Source: an uncultured Marinifilum sp.
GTDB taxonomy: Bacteria > Bacteroidota > Bacteroidia > Bacteroidales > Marinifilaceae
Length of the DNA stretch: 64,000 bases
Reading direction: 5' to 3'
Assembly: GCF_963677195.1 (NCBI RefSeq)
Contig: NZ_OY781918.1
Span: 4,638,923-4,702,922 of the forward strand
Of the stretch, positions 29,211 to 38,852 are shown piece after piece. Numbering within the stretch: position 1 is the stretch's first letter; every line of letters begins with the position of its first letter. Made by a program: the position numbers and the translations under genes. The notes below the pieces were generated by a model, which searched no databases, was not told the origin of the DNA, and saw nothing but the letters and a program-made list of their open reading frames with translations.

Positions 29211-30779
29211 TTAATTCATTATTGATTCATATTCATTGATATCACTTTTCTGAGGTTGCATATCATCATTTTGCTGCTTATTCAAATTGCCGGTTTCTAT
29301 ACAAACATTGTGTTTTACATTCTTTAGAGCTTGCTCATTTTCAAAGTAATTCAGTACTTCGGCGAAACGATTGGCATTTAGTATCTGATTTTCATAACAG
29401 TAAACAAGGGCTAATTTGGTTATTTCCTGAGATGAACTTTCAATGTTCTTTTGTATAACTCGGAGATTATCATGGAAATACCGGGGTTTATTTTTCTCTA
29501 TTGCTGCCAAATATTGTTCGGTTTGAGGAATATATCTTAAGCTTTCAAAAACCAGCTCATAGGTTTTTTGCAGAGTCTTTGACTTTTCCCTTGCATGGTC
29601 ATTGTTTTTAATAATCCGACCTGTATCTAAAGACAGCTCATGTGTGGCCAGCAACAGGTTATCATTCGTATAAAAGAAAAGCTTCATTTCTTTTTCTTCC
29701 AGTAAAACATTGGTACCCCTGTCTTGATATGTACCCAAAGGCAAGCTGTAGTAATTACTTCGATAAAGCACCGTGTTATCTTTTCTTACAGGATATGTCG
29801 GCAAGTTTAAAAATGGTTTTTCCGGTTTTCCGCTATAGGTCAGCAGGTATTGCTTTTCTTTTTCCCACTCTTGTTTTGGGATACGCCTGGTTGTTCCATG
29901 TATCTTCGCATTTCCAGTACGATCAAGCCATTGTAAAACTTCTTTTTGCAATCTGTCAATATCCTGGAATACTCTTCCTTTCAGATAATTGTGTTTTACG
30001 TATTTTACTACATTTTCAACTTTCCCTTTGCTTTCAGGGTCAGCTTTTCTGCAAAATATCACCTCAAAGGGATGTGCATTTGTAAACTGCATAAATCCAT
30101 CAGTAAGAAGAACATCTCCAAGATTTTCATCTTTTATAAAAACACGATCCTGATCATAGATTATTCGACGGGGGATTCCCTGAAAATATTCGAATGCCAG
30201 TTCATGTGCATAATTTGCTGTCTCTGTAGTAAATGGCATTCGTTGACAGTAAACAAACTTTTGTCGGGAACGGGAAAGTACCATTGTAAAAAAGTAAATT
30301 TTAACCCTGCCACTTCCACTGCTAAGCATGCGGTATGATCCAAAATCTACCTGTGCCTCTTCTCCGTATTCTGTTTCAGGAAGCTTCTCGTACTGCCGTG
30401 GAAGTTTTTCTTTATACTTGGGTATATTTTGCTCCTTTCTTACGGTTTGAACAAAATTATAGACTGTTTTGCTGCTTACATCCGGCAGATCGGAATAATG
30501 TTCTTTTAATCTATCTTCAACCTGGGCTGCTGATAAATAGGGTGCACCTTCCAATAATTCTTTCACAAAATTATAATACCCATTTAGCTTTTTGGGCATT
30601 CTGCGAGGTGTACTGATCCATGATAAAAACTGAGCTTCACTCATTAAAAGATATTTGCGTACAGTTCCTCTGTCGATACCTAACTCTAATTTGATTTGAC
30701 TTTGATTTAGTCCTTCTGCTGATAATTCTTTAACTTTGTACCACATAAAAACTTTTTTGTTTTTATTCATAGTCTTCAT
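29211..30779 (-). CDS. istA: IS21 transposase IstA
   Basis: A 522-residue DDE transposase. The N-terminal helix-turn-helix (NQSQIKLELGIDRGTVRKYL) is followed by an rve-type catalytic core with Asp in EEAQVDFGSYRML near residue 140, Asp in RRIIYDQDRVFIK near 204 and Glu in DPESKGKVENVVKYVKHN near 250. A C-terminal beta-barrel DNA-binding region (YSLPLGTYQDRGTNVLL) follows. The gene appears intact, so the element may still be mobile. Confidence 0.95.
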   Translation of the reverse strand: MKTMNKNKKVFMWYKVKELSAEGLNQSQIKLELGIDRGTVRKYLLMSEAQFLSWISTPRRMPKKLNGYYNFVKELLEGAPYLSAAQVEDRLKEHYSDLPDVSSKTVYNFVQTVRKEQNIPKYKEKLPRQYEKLPETEYGEEAQVDFGSYRMLSSGSGRVKIYFFTMVLSRSRQKFVYCQRMPFTTETANYAHELAFEYFQGIPRRIIYDQDRVFIKDENLGDVLLTDGFMQFTNAHPFEVIFCRKADPESKGKVENVVKYVKHNYLKGRVFQDIDRLQKEVLQWLDRTGNAKIHGTTRRIPKQEWEKEKQYLLTYSGKPEKPFLNLPTYPVRKDNTVLYRSNYYSLPLGTYQDRGTNVLLEEKEMKLFFYTNDNLLLATHELSLDTGRIIKNNDHAREKSKTLQKTYELVFESLRYIPQTEQYLAAIEKNKPRYFHDNLRVIQKNIESSSQEITKLALVYCYENQILNANRFAEVLNYFENEQALKNVKHNVCIETGNLNKQQNDDMQPQKSDINEYESIMN

Positions 30780-30884
30780 TTTTTTTTGGTTCGCAACCTA
30801 AAGATGAAGGCTATTTTTGTTTTTGCAAGTGATGATTTTCAATTGCGAAAAATTGATGGTACAAATTTTCTATTTACATCTAAT

Positions 30885-33560
30885 TGCACGGGTTCTTTTT
30901 TAAGGCTCTCAATCGTACCAAAGTGGAATTGAAATCGGCATACCTTGACAATAAAAGTGAAGTGTGGGGGCTCTCAATCGTACCAAAGTGGAATTGAAAT
31001 GGGGATGAATTATACGAACCAGTTAAAAAGACAACTTCTCTCAATCGTACCAAAGTGGAATTGAAATGGAGGTAGTTCTGTAACTTCAATAGACACACGA
31101 AGATCTCTCAATCGTACCAAAGTGGAATTGAAATATATTCGCTAACATCTAAAAGAATTACAGGAACAATCCTCTCAATCGTACCAAAGTGGAATTGAAA
31201 TAATTAAGATGCGAGCTTTCAGAAGGAATCAAGAAACTCTCTCAATCGTACCAAAGTGGAATTGAAATTTTTGCCGTTGTTGTTAAATTTAGGCAGCTTT
31301 TCTCCTCTCAATCGTACCAAAGTGGAATTGAAATTTTGATAGATCGAATTTCATTGCCCTAAAATTAATACTCTCAATCGTACCAAAGTGGAATTGAAAT
31401 ATTCTTACAAGTTCCTGAAATTTAGAAGATGTAAATTCTCTCAATCGTACCAAAGTGGAATTGAAATTTGTATCATGCAAATTAAAACCACATTCCTTAA
31501 AACTCTCAATCGTACCAAAGTGGAATTGAAATGGGGGAAAATGGATGGCAATAGGCACAGCAAACAACTCTCAATCGTACCAAAGTGGAATTGAAATATG
31601 GTTGATTATCGTTTAAGTTGTTTCGGGTTAATCTCTCAATCGTACCAAAGTGGAATTGAAATTCAATTGATAAGGGGAATAAATCTCGAGGTCTTTTACT
31701 CTCAATCGTACCAAAGTGGAATTGAAATATTTGATGAAATATACTATTCAGGTGCTAATGGTGCTCTCAATCGTACCAAAGTGGAATTGAAATTGCATAG
31801 CCCCTTCACTTTCCAGCTTGGCTTCAAACTCTCTCAATCGTACCAAAGTGGAATTGAAATAGGTTAGTGTGTAATAAACCATAATAAATAATTTGCTCTC
31901 AATCGTACCAAAGTGGAATTGAAATACATTCAACCCACGTTTATTCGCTTGCTCTAATATACTCTCAATCGTACCAAAGTGGAATTGAAATTCATTAGTG
32001 GATATATCTCTACTAAACGTACCATCTCTCAATCGTACCAAAGTGGAATTGAAATTCTACAAACCCCTCTTGATTTACGTAAGTTTGCGATCTCTCAATC
32101 GTACCAAAGTGGAATTGAAATATAGTTAAGTGTGATTGGCCCGAATCGTTCGGATCCTCTCAATCGTACCAAAGTGGAATTGAAATTTAATATGAAGTTA
32201 AAGTTGTTTTATAAAGTAGTTATCTCTCAATCGTACCAAAGTGGAATTGAAATTAGTTGGCAGCTATGGAATTGTAATGATTGAATCGACTCTCAATCGT
32301 ACCAAAGTGGAATTGAAATTTCGATGAGCTTAGTGAATTGATTACTATCTCAGCTCCTCTCAATCGTACCAAAGTGGAATTGAAATACTTCATCTTGCGA
32401 AGCACTTCTTGTCTCTTCATCTTCTCTCAATCGTACCAAAGTGGAATTGAAATCCCGTAGTTAAGGCCGATTGCACTCCTAGATAAGTAGCCTCTCAATC
32501 GTACCAAAGTGGAATTGAAATATAGCTGTAATATCCAAATACAAACCTTTTTCGCCTTCCTCTCAATCGTACCAAAGTGGAATTGAAATGCGTAATTTAA
32601 TTAAAAAGATGTATCGAAAAATAAAGCTCTCAATCGTACCAAAGTGGAATTGAAATGCATGAGATGTAGTGCCCATAAGCAAGGACAAGGATCTCTCAAT
32701 CGTACCAAAGTGGAATTGAAATCCTCTTATGTTACTTGTGATTGCGTTGTATTAAAGACTCTCAATCGTACCAAAGTGGAATTGAAATAAAATCGATTTT
32801 TCCGAACCCGTACCCCCTGGATTCTCTCAATCGTACCAAAGTGGAATTGAAATTATTCTTTGTAACTCTCTCAATTGCCCAAGCTCTTACTCTCAATCGT
32901 ACCAAAGTGGAATTGAAATGCGGCTTTCCCATTAGCCTCTATCTGTGCCCTTAGTCTCTCAATCGTACCAAAGTGGAATTGAAATAAACGATTTTCAGGG
33001 AGTTGCAGAACAAAAGAAACTCTCAATCGTACCAAAGTGGAATTGAAATTATATTGGAATGATAATAAAATAGAGGTTGTTTCTGCCTCTCAATCGTACC
33101 AAAGTGGAATTGAAATGAGTATAAAATAGCAGCATTAGTTCCATTTGTAGCCCCTCTCAATCGTACCAAAGTGGAATTGAAATGTCTATCGTACCGACTT
33201 CGGCAGGAATAGACGTTTCTCTCAATCGTACCAAAGTGGAATTGAAATAGCACAAATCCATATTTCTTACCTTCGAACACTCTTCTCTCAATCGTACCAA
33301 AGTGGAATTGAAATAGCGAAGATTCCTGTAGATATAGTGCAGAAGTAGTAACTCTCAATCGTACCAAAGTGGAATTGAAATTCTATAGGTTTAACCCCTA
33401 TATCTATAGGCTCCTGTGCTCTCAATCGTACCAAAGTGGAATTGAAATATCGAATATAGATGGTCAGAGGTCTTGGACAGCGTCATCTCTCAATCGTACC
33501 AAAGTGGAATTGAAATGCCAATAAGCGTATAACCTCTCGGCCCCCAAACGCTCTCTCAAT
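30885..33560 (+). CRISPR. CRISPR array block 3 (about 40 repeats)
   Basis: It starts with the second half of the spacer split by IS21. Repeats run from 30906 to 33487-33516. The last unit is only the first 8 nt of a repeat (33553-33560), because IS66 copy 2 inserted there. The spacer at 33449-33486 shares 23 nt, inverted, with the insert found in tnpB of IS66 copy 2. Confidence 0.97.
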
Positions 33561-33618
33561 GTAACCATCCGACCAAGCCCATCTTTTCTTTCATTTTTCG
33601 ATAATTTAATTTTGGAGC

Positions 33619-33885
33619 ATGACAAAAGAAGAAATCATGTTTAAGGAGGTTGAGTTGTATTTGGAGAGCGATTTAAATCAGTATGAATTTTCGAAGGGAA
33701 AAGATTATACCCGACACGGATTACAGTATTGGCTGAAAAAATACCGTTTGCAAAATCCAAGTGAGGGATCCTGTCAATCTGAAGGGCATTTTCAAGAGAT
33801 CAATTTATCGGATGGCAAAAAACAGGCTGAAAAAGTTATGGAAATCACGACAAAATCGGGAACTCAAATTATAATTTACGAGTAG
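33619..33885 (+). CDS. tnpA: IS66 accessory protein TnpA, copy 2
   Basis: 88 residues, identical in translation to TnpA of copies 1 and 3 (MTKEEIMFKEVELYLES to GTQIIIYE). It is intact and its stop directly precedes the tnpB start. The downstream tnpB is broken, so this copy probably cannot transpose without help from another copy. Confidence 0.85.
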   Translation: MTKEEIMFKEVELYLESDLNQYEFSKGKDYTRHGLQYWLKKYRLQNPSEGSCQSEGHFQEINLSDGKKQAEKVMEITTKSGTQIIIYE

Positions 33886-34314
33886 ATGATTGCAATTTCA
33901 ACCAACACAAAAATATTTGTCTACAGTCAGCCTTGTGATATGCGCAAGGGCTTCGATGGCTTATCGGGTCTGGTACAAAACAGGATGCAATTGGATCTAG
34001 TTACAGCTAGATGACGCTGTCCAAGACCTCTGAGTCTGGTACAAAACAGGATGCAATTGGATCCTATGAATGGATACCTTTTTGTGTTTTTTAATAAAAA
34101 CAGGACTCATGTAAAGATATTATCCTGGGATAGCGATGGATTTTGTATTTATTACAAACGTTTGAAAAAAGGCACTTTTAAGCGACCAACAGCACGAATT
34201 GATACTCCTAATTTTGAGTTAACTAATGAAGAATTATTCATGATTTTACGGGGAATTGATTTTGAAAAATGCAAGAAACGTAGAAGATATTTATCTACAA
34301 ATTTTGTTGATTAA
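33886..34314 (+). pseudogene. tnpB: IS66 tnpB, copy 2, disrupted by a 66-bp insertion
   Basis: The first 37 codons match intact TnpB (MIAISTNTKIFVYSQPCDMR to NRMQLD). Reading then enters foreign sequence (LVTAR) and stops at TGA 34012-34014. The rest of the gene is present after the insertion and could only be read from an internal ATG at 34051. The insertion length, 66 bp, would have kept the frame if it had no stop. Copies 1 (24153-24515) and 3 (40394-40756) lack it. A 42-residue truncated product is expected. Confidence 0.95.
33968..34063 (+). CRISPR. Repeat-spacer-repeat-like unit inside IS66 tnpB (putative off-target spacer integration)
   Basis: A 30-bp tnpB segment (33968-33997, starting GTCTGGTACAAAACAGG and ending CAATTGGATC) is duplicated at 34034-34063 and flanks a 36-nt foreign insert (33998-34033). 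Aligned without gaps to the 30-nt CRISPR repeat, the segment matches at 15 positions, including TCT at 2-4 and nine of ten in TGnAATTGnA at 19-28. The last 23 nt of the insert are the exact reverse complement of 33464-33486 within a real spacer. The other 13 nt do not come from that spacer or the repeat. The unit sizes 30 and 36 equal those of the array. This looks like an ectopic Cas1-Cas2 integration. Whether it makes crRNA is unknown and seems unlikely. Confidence 0.75.
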
Positions 34315-34349
34315 AATTCTATGAATAATCAGGTTTTTAGAAGGCTTTG

Positions 34350-35855
34350 ATGTATTTTAACATCATGAGTTTAAAGCTGGAAAATAAGAACAAAGATGAA
34401 CTTTTGGAGTTAATTCAAAAGCAAAATTTGTTGATTCAGGAAAATGAACAGATCATTACCAGCCAACAAAACTATATCAAACAATTACAGCGCATTGCAT
34501 TTGGTAGTAAAAGTGAACGTTTTGCAAAAGGTTCTGTTGACGAAAATCAATTAAGCCTATCTTTCGAAGAACTTGCCCAAAAAGATAAAGATATAAAGGA
34601 TGAAACCGTAAAGGAAAAGATCAGTTATACCCGTAAAAAAGCCAGCAATCATAAAGGAAGAAACAAATTGCCGGAACATTTGCCTGTGCGTGAAATCATC
34701 ATTAATCCGGAAGAAAATATAAATGGCTTAAAGAAAATTGGCGAGGAAAGAACCGAGATTTTAGAATATACACCAGGTAAGTTTTTCAAGTTGGTTTTAA
34801 TTCGTCCAAAATACGAAAAAGAAAATCAGGAAGGTGTCTTAATTGCTAATATGCCCTCACGTCCCATTGAAAAATGTTTGGCCGGAAATGCCCTTTTATC
34901 TTCTATTTTGATTAATAAATATGTGGATCATCTGCCATTGTATCGTCAACGCCAGATTTTCAAACGAGCTGATATCGAAATTGCTCCATCAACTATCGAT
35001 TCATGGGTACAGCAGTTGGGTGATCTGTTAAATCCGCTGTATGAAGCCATGGTAAATACTGTTAAAAATGATGGTTACCTGCAGGCTGATGAAACGCCAA
35101 CCCGGGTTTTAGATAAACAGAAAAAAGGCAAAACCCATCGTGGATTTTATTGGGTTTATCATTCGCCGCTAAAACGGATGGTTGTTTTCGATTATCAAAA
35201 GAGGCGAAATAAGGATGCTCCCCGAAAAATATTGAATGAATTTGCCGGATATTTGCAAACCGACGGATATAAAGTTTACGATCAGTATAAAAATAAAAAA
35301 GAAGTTACCCATTTGGCCTGTTGGGCTCATGCCCGCCGATATTTTGAAAAAGCACTGGATCAAGATCAAACCAGAGCCGAATTTGCAATGCTCCAAATTC
35401 AAAAGATATATGCCATTGAAAGAGAAATATCAGATTTATCTGCTGATCAGAAAAAAGCTGTTCGCCTGGAAAAATCGCTTCCGGTTTTGAATAATTTTGG
35501 AAAATGGATTTGTAATGAAAGCAAGTTGGTACTTCCCAAAAGTCCCATTGGAAAGGCATTTTTATATGCCATTAATTTATGGGATAGTCTGCTGGCATAT
35601 CTATATAACGGAGAATTGTTGATCGATAACAATCCTATTGAAAACAGTATTCGTCCCAATGCACTTGGTCGCAAAAATTACCTGTTTGCAGGATCGCATG
35701 AAGGTGCAAAAAGAACAGCTATGTTCTATACATTCTTTGGAACCTGTAAAATGCACAATGTAGATCCTCAAAAATGGCTCAATTCAGTACTTGAACAAAT
35801 TGCAGATCATAAAGTGAATAAATTGTATGAGCTATTTCCTCAGAATTTAATGTAG
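34350..35855 (+). CDS. tnpC: IS66 transposase TnpC, copy 2
   Basis: An intact DDE transposase of about 500 residues with the same motifs as copy 1 (ADETPTRVLD, TDGYKVYDQYK, NNPIENSIRPNALGRK). Its translation is identical to copy 3 and differs from copy 1 at a few residues (KNKDEL, EQIITSQ, IANMPSRP, ADIEIAPS). The shared differences show that copies 2 and 3 are the more recent pair. Confidence 0.95.
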   Translation: MYFNIMSLKLENKNKDELLELIQKQNLLIQENEQIITSQQNYIKQLQRIAFGSKSERFAKGSVDENQLSLSFEELAQKDKDIKDETVKEKISYTRKKASNHKGRNKLPEHLPVREIIINPEENINGLKKIGEERTEILEYTPGKFFKLVLIRPKYEKENQEGVLIANMPSRPIEKCLAGNALLSSILINKYVDHLPLYRQRQIFKRADIEIAPSTIDSWVQQLGDLLNPLYEAMVNTVKNDGYLQADETPTRVLDKQKKGKTHRGFYWVYHSPLKRMVVFDYQKRRNKDAPRKILNEFAGYLQTDGYKVYDQYKNKKEVTHLACWAHARRYFEKALDQDQTRAEFAMLQIQKIYAIEREISDLSADQKKAVRLEKSLPVLNNFGKWICNESKLVLPKSPIGKAFLYAINLWDSLLAYLYNGELLIDNNPIENSIRPNALGRKNYLFAGSHEGAKRTAMFYTFFGTCKMHNVDPQKWLNSVLEQIADHKVNKLYELFPQNLM

Positions 35856-35871
35856 TTGGCCGGATGGGTAC

Positions 35872-38836
35872 CTCTCAATCGTACCAAAGTGGAATTGAAA
35901 TGCACCTAAATCTAAGATGCTGAACCCCCCGTATGTATACTCTCAATCGTACCAAAGTGGAATTGAAATGCGGCTTTCCCATTAGCCTCTATCTGTGCCC
36001 TTAGCTCTCAATCGTACCAAAGTGGAATTGAAATGGTAGTTTAACTTATATAGGTACAGATCCCATTAACTCTCAATCGTACCAAAGTGGAATTGAAATT
36101 AGATATTTAGATAATTTTGCTTCAATTTCCACTTTTCTCTCAATCGTACCAAAGTGGAATTGAAATCGCATTTCTTCGCGCATTGCTCTCATTTCGTCAA
36201 TCATCTCTCAATCGTACCAAAGTGGAATTGAAATATGCTTGCGCTAACAGATTCTACGGCTATAACAGGCTCTCAATCGTACCAAAGTGGAATTGAAATT
36301 CTTCTAAAAACTTCCTAAATTTAAGATTCTTCATTCCTCTCAATCGTACCAAAGTGGAATTGAAATTTGAATTGTTCTAGATGGCCGTTGAACGCGCGAG
36401 TTACTCTCAATCGTACCAAAGTGGAATTGAAATTCATTACGCATGGAATGATTGGATACTGTATAAACTCTCTCAATCGTACCAAAGTGGAATTGAAATG
36501 TGGATTGAATAGGTTTATAGGTAAGGAGATGAACTTCTCTCAATCGTACCAAAGTGGAATTGAAATGGCTCTTCTATTTCGTTTAGTGATGTAACAGGAG
36601 GGCTCTCAATCGTACCAAAGTGGAATTGAAATTTTGAAGAAATGGACTTTGAGGCATGCGGTTACGGTGCTCTCAATCGTACCAAAGTGGAATTGAAATT
36701 TGGTTATGAATGCAACGGTAAAACTCCAGTTTATGCTCTCAATCGTACCAAAGTGGAATTGAAATTGCAAACCAGCGAAACAGGTACGCCCGATATTACA
36801 ATTCTCTCAATCGTACCAAAGTGGAATTGAAATTTGTAATGGACTTCGGAAATATTAGAGGTAGCCATCTCTCAATCGTACCAAAGTGGAATTGAAATGG
36901 GAATAGAATAACACGAACGATTAAGCCGCGCGCTCTCTCAATCGTACCAAAGTGGAATTGAAATTTTGGCATTTGCTCGTAAGCAAGCTGAGTAGCTTCT
37001 CCTCTCAATCGTACCAAAGTGGAATTGAAATGTACTAAAATTTTAAACAAGCTAGCATTGGCTATGCTCTCAATCGTACCAAAGTGGAATTGAAATAGTA
37101 CATAATTTTTAAAAATACTCCCAACCCTCTCTTTCTCTCAATCGTACCAAAGTGGAATTGAAATGGGGATATTTCATTTGAAGGTGAAGCATTAATAGAA
37201 ACTCTCAATCGTACCAAAGTGGAATTGAAATTCGAGCAAATGCAAATCAATAGTTTCGTTTTGATGGCCTCTCAATCGTACCAAAGTGGAATTGAAATGC
37301 AATTGACCCCATGATTTTACAAGGGGAAATACAGCCCTCTCAATCGTACCAAAGTGGAATTGAAATTCGCATTATTCGGGTTTTCATCTACAGGTAAGTT
37401 TTCTCTCAATCGTACCAAAGTGGAATTGAAATGCTATTAATAAAAAAATAGCTGAAGCAAAAAAAGATTCTCTCAATCGTACCAAAGTGGAATTGAAATA
37501 CGGTTTCCGTTACGGTTTCTGTGATTACCTCACTCTCTCAATCGTACCAAAGTGGAATTGAAATTTATTACTAGATGATTTACTTTATTATGAACAACCT
37601 CTCTCAATCGTACCAAAGTGGAATTGAAATGGGAAGACAAGAGAGTAATGAAGTATCTTAAGACGTTCTCTCAATCGTACCAAAGTGGAATTGAAATTTA
37701 TATCGAGAATGGTTCTCTTAATGGTGAGAGTTTACTCTCAATCGTACCAAAGTGGAATTGAAATGAAGTTATGATGGATTTATATGAATTAGAGAGTGAT
37801 ACTCTCAATCGTACCAAAGTGGAATTGAAATAAAGAAATGATCGAAAAGATAAAACAATTATACGGAGCTCTCAATCGTACCAAAGTGGAATTGAAATCT
37901 GTATTTTCCTGCAGAAGACGATAAACCAGCTGCTCTCAATCGTACCAAAGTGGAATTGAAATGCAATAGCTTCTAGTTCTATTGCAATATCTATTAACTC
38001 TCAATCGTACCAAAGTGGAATTGAAATAATTTAAGTTATTAGAAGCTAAAAAAAATCATAATTCTCTCAATCGTACCAAAGTGGAATTGAAATGAAGAAG
38101 ATGAATGGGATTACTAACCTAGTAATTTTTCTCTCAATCGTACCAAAGTGGAATTGAAATTCTACAAACCCATCTTGATTTACGTAAGTTTGCGACTCTC
38201 AATCGTACCAAAGTGGAATTGAAATACATCAAATGGGGGTGTAACTATGCAAGCTGGCTCAACTCTCAATCGTACCAAAGTGGAATTGAAATTTTGTTAG
38301 TATTTTTGTTTGTGTGCCATCGCTAAGTCTCTCAATCGTACCAAAGTGGAATTGAAATGACGAACAACTAGATTTGCTATTTAAAGTTGGGGATACTCTC
38401 AATCGTACCAAAGTGGAATTGAAATAATTTTATATCAATAGGGGTACTATTAATGGATAACGCTCTCAATCGTACCAAAGTGGAATTGAAATTTAAGAAT
38501 GAAAACTTACCTGTAGATGAAAACCCGACTCTCAATCGTACCAAAGTGGAATTGAAATTGAAGAATATCGCTGCTTTCATTTTTTATAATTGCTCTCAAT
38601 CGTACCAAAGTGGAATTGAAATACTCTAGGGAATGATAATATATTATTCTTATAACTCTCTCTCAATCGTACCAAAGTGGAATTGAAATCAGATATAATG
38701 GCTGGAAAGATAGAGCTTAAAATATTCTCTCAATCGTACCAAAGTGGAATTGAAATCGGCATATCTTGACAATAAAAGTGAAGTGTGGGGGCCTCTCAAT
38801 CGTACCAAAGTGGAATTGAAATTTATTCTTTGTAAC
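35872..38836 (+). CRISPR. CRISPR array block 4 (about 45 repeats)
   Basis: It begins with the repeat restored by the IS66 copy 2 target duplication (35872-35901) and runs to the repeat at 38793-38822. That repeat is followed by a 14-nt spacer fragment (TTATTCTTTGTAAC) ending at IS66 copy 3. The fragment matches the start of the spacer at 32854 with one extra T. Confidence 0.97.
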
Positions 38837-38852
38837 GTACCCATCCGGCCAA

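Larger units (their letters stand above)
28332..30878 (-). mobile_element. IS21-family insertion sequence
   Basis: About 2547 bp carrying istA and istB on the minus strand. Related terminal sequences are TGAAAATAGCAAATTT at the left end and, inverted, TGTAAATAGAAAATTT at the right end. Both continue to CAATTTTTCG. It is flanked by TCTAAT on both sides (28326-28331 and 30879-30884). One more shared T makes the exact boundary ambiguous by a base. It interrupts spacer 165, which resumes up to 30905. The 127 bp between istA and the right end (30780-30878) hold no gene. Confidence 0.92.
33561..35871 (+). mobile_element. IS66-family insertion sequence, copy 2 (with 66-bp internal insertion)
   Basis: 2311 bp, which is the 2245 bp of copies 1 and 3 plus a 66-bp insertion in tnpB. 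The ends match the other copies (left GTAACCATCCGACC, right GGCCGGATGGGTAC). The target duplication is CTCTCAAT, the first 8 nt of the CRISPR repeat (33553-33560 and 35872-35879). The element therefore entered a repeat, and the duplication restored a complete repeat on the right side. Confidence 0.95.

Noticed and set aside
33968..34063. The 66-bp insertion in tnpB as a simple tandem duplication or a small transposon
   Set aside because: Only 30 bp are duplicated and the intervening 36 nt are foreign. There are no terminal inverted repeats, and the insert shares 23 nt with an array spacer, which a plain duplication does not explain.
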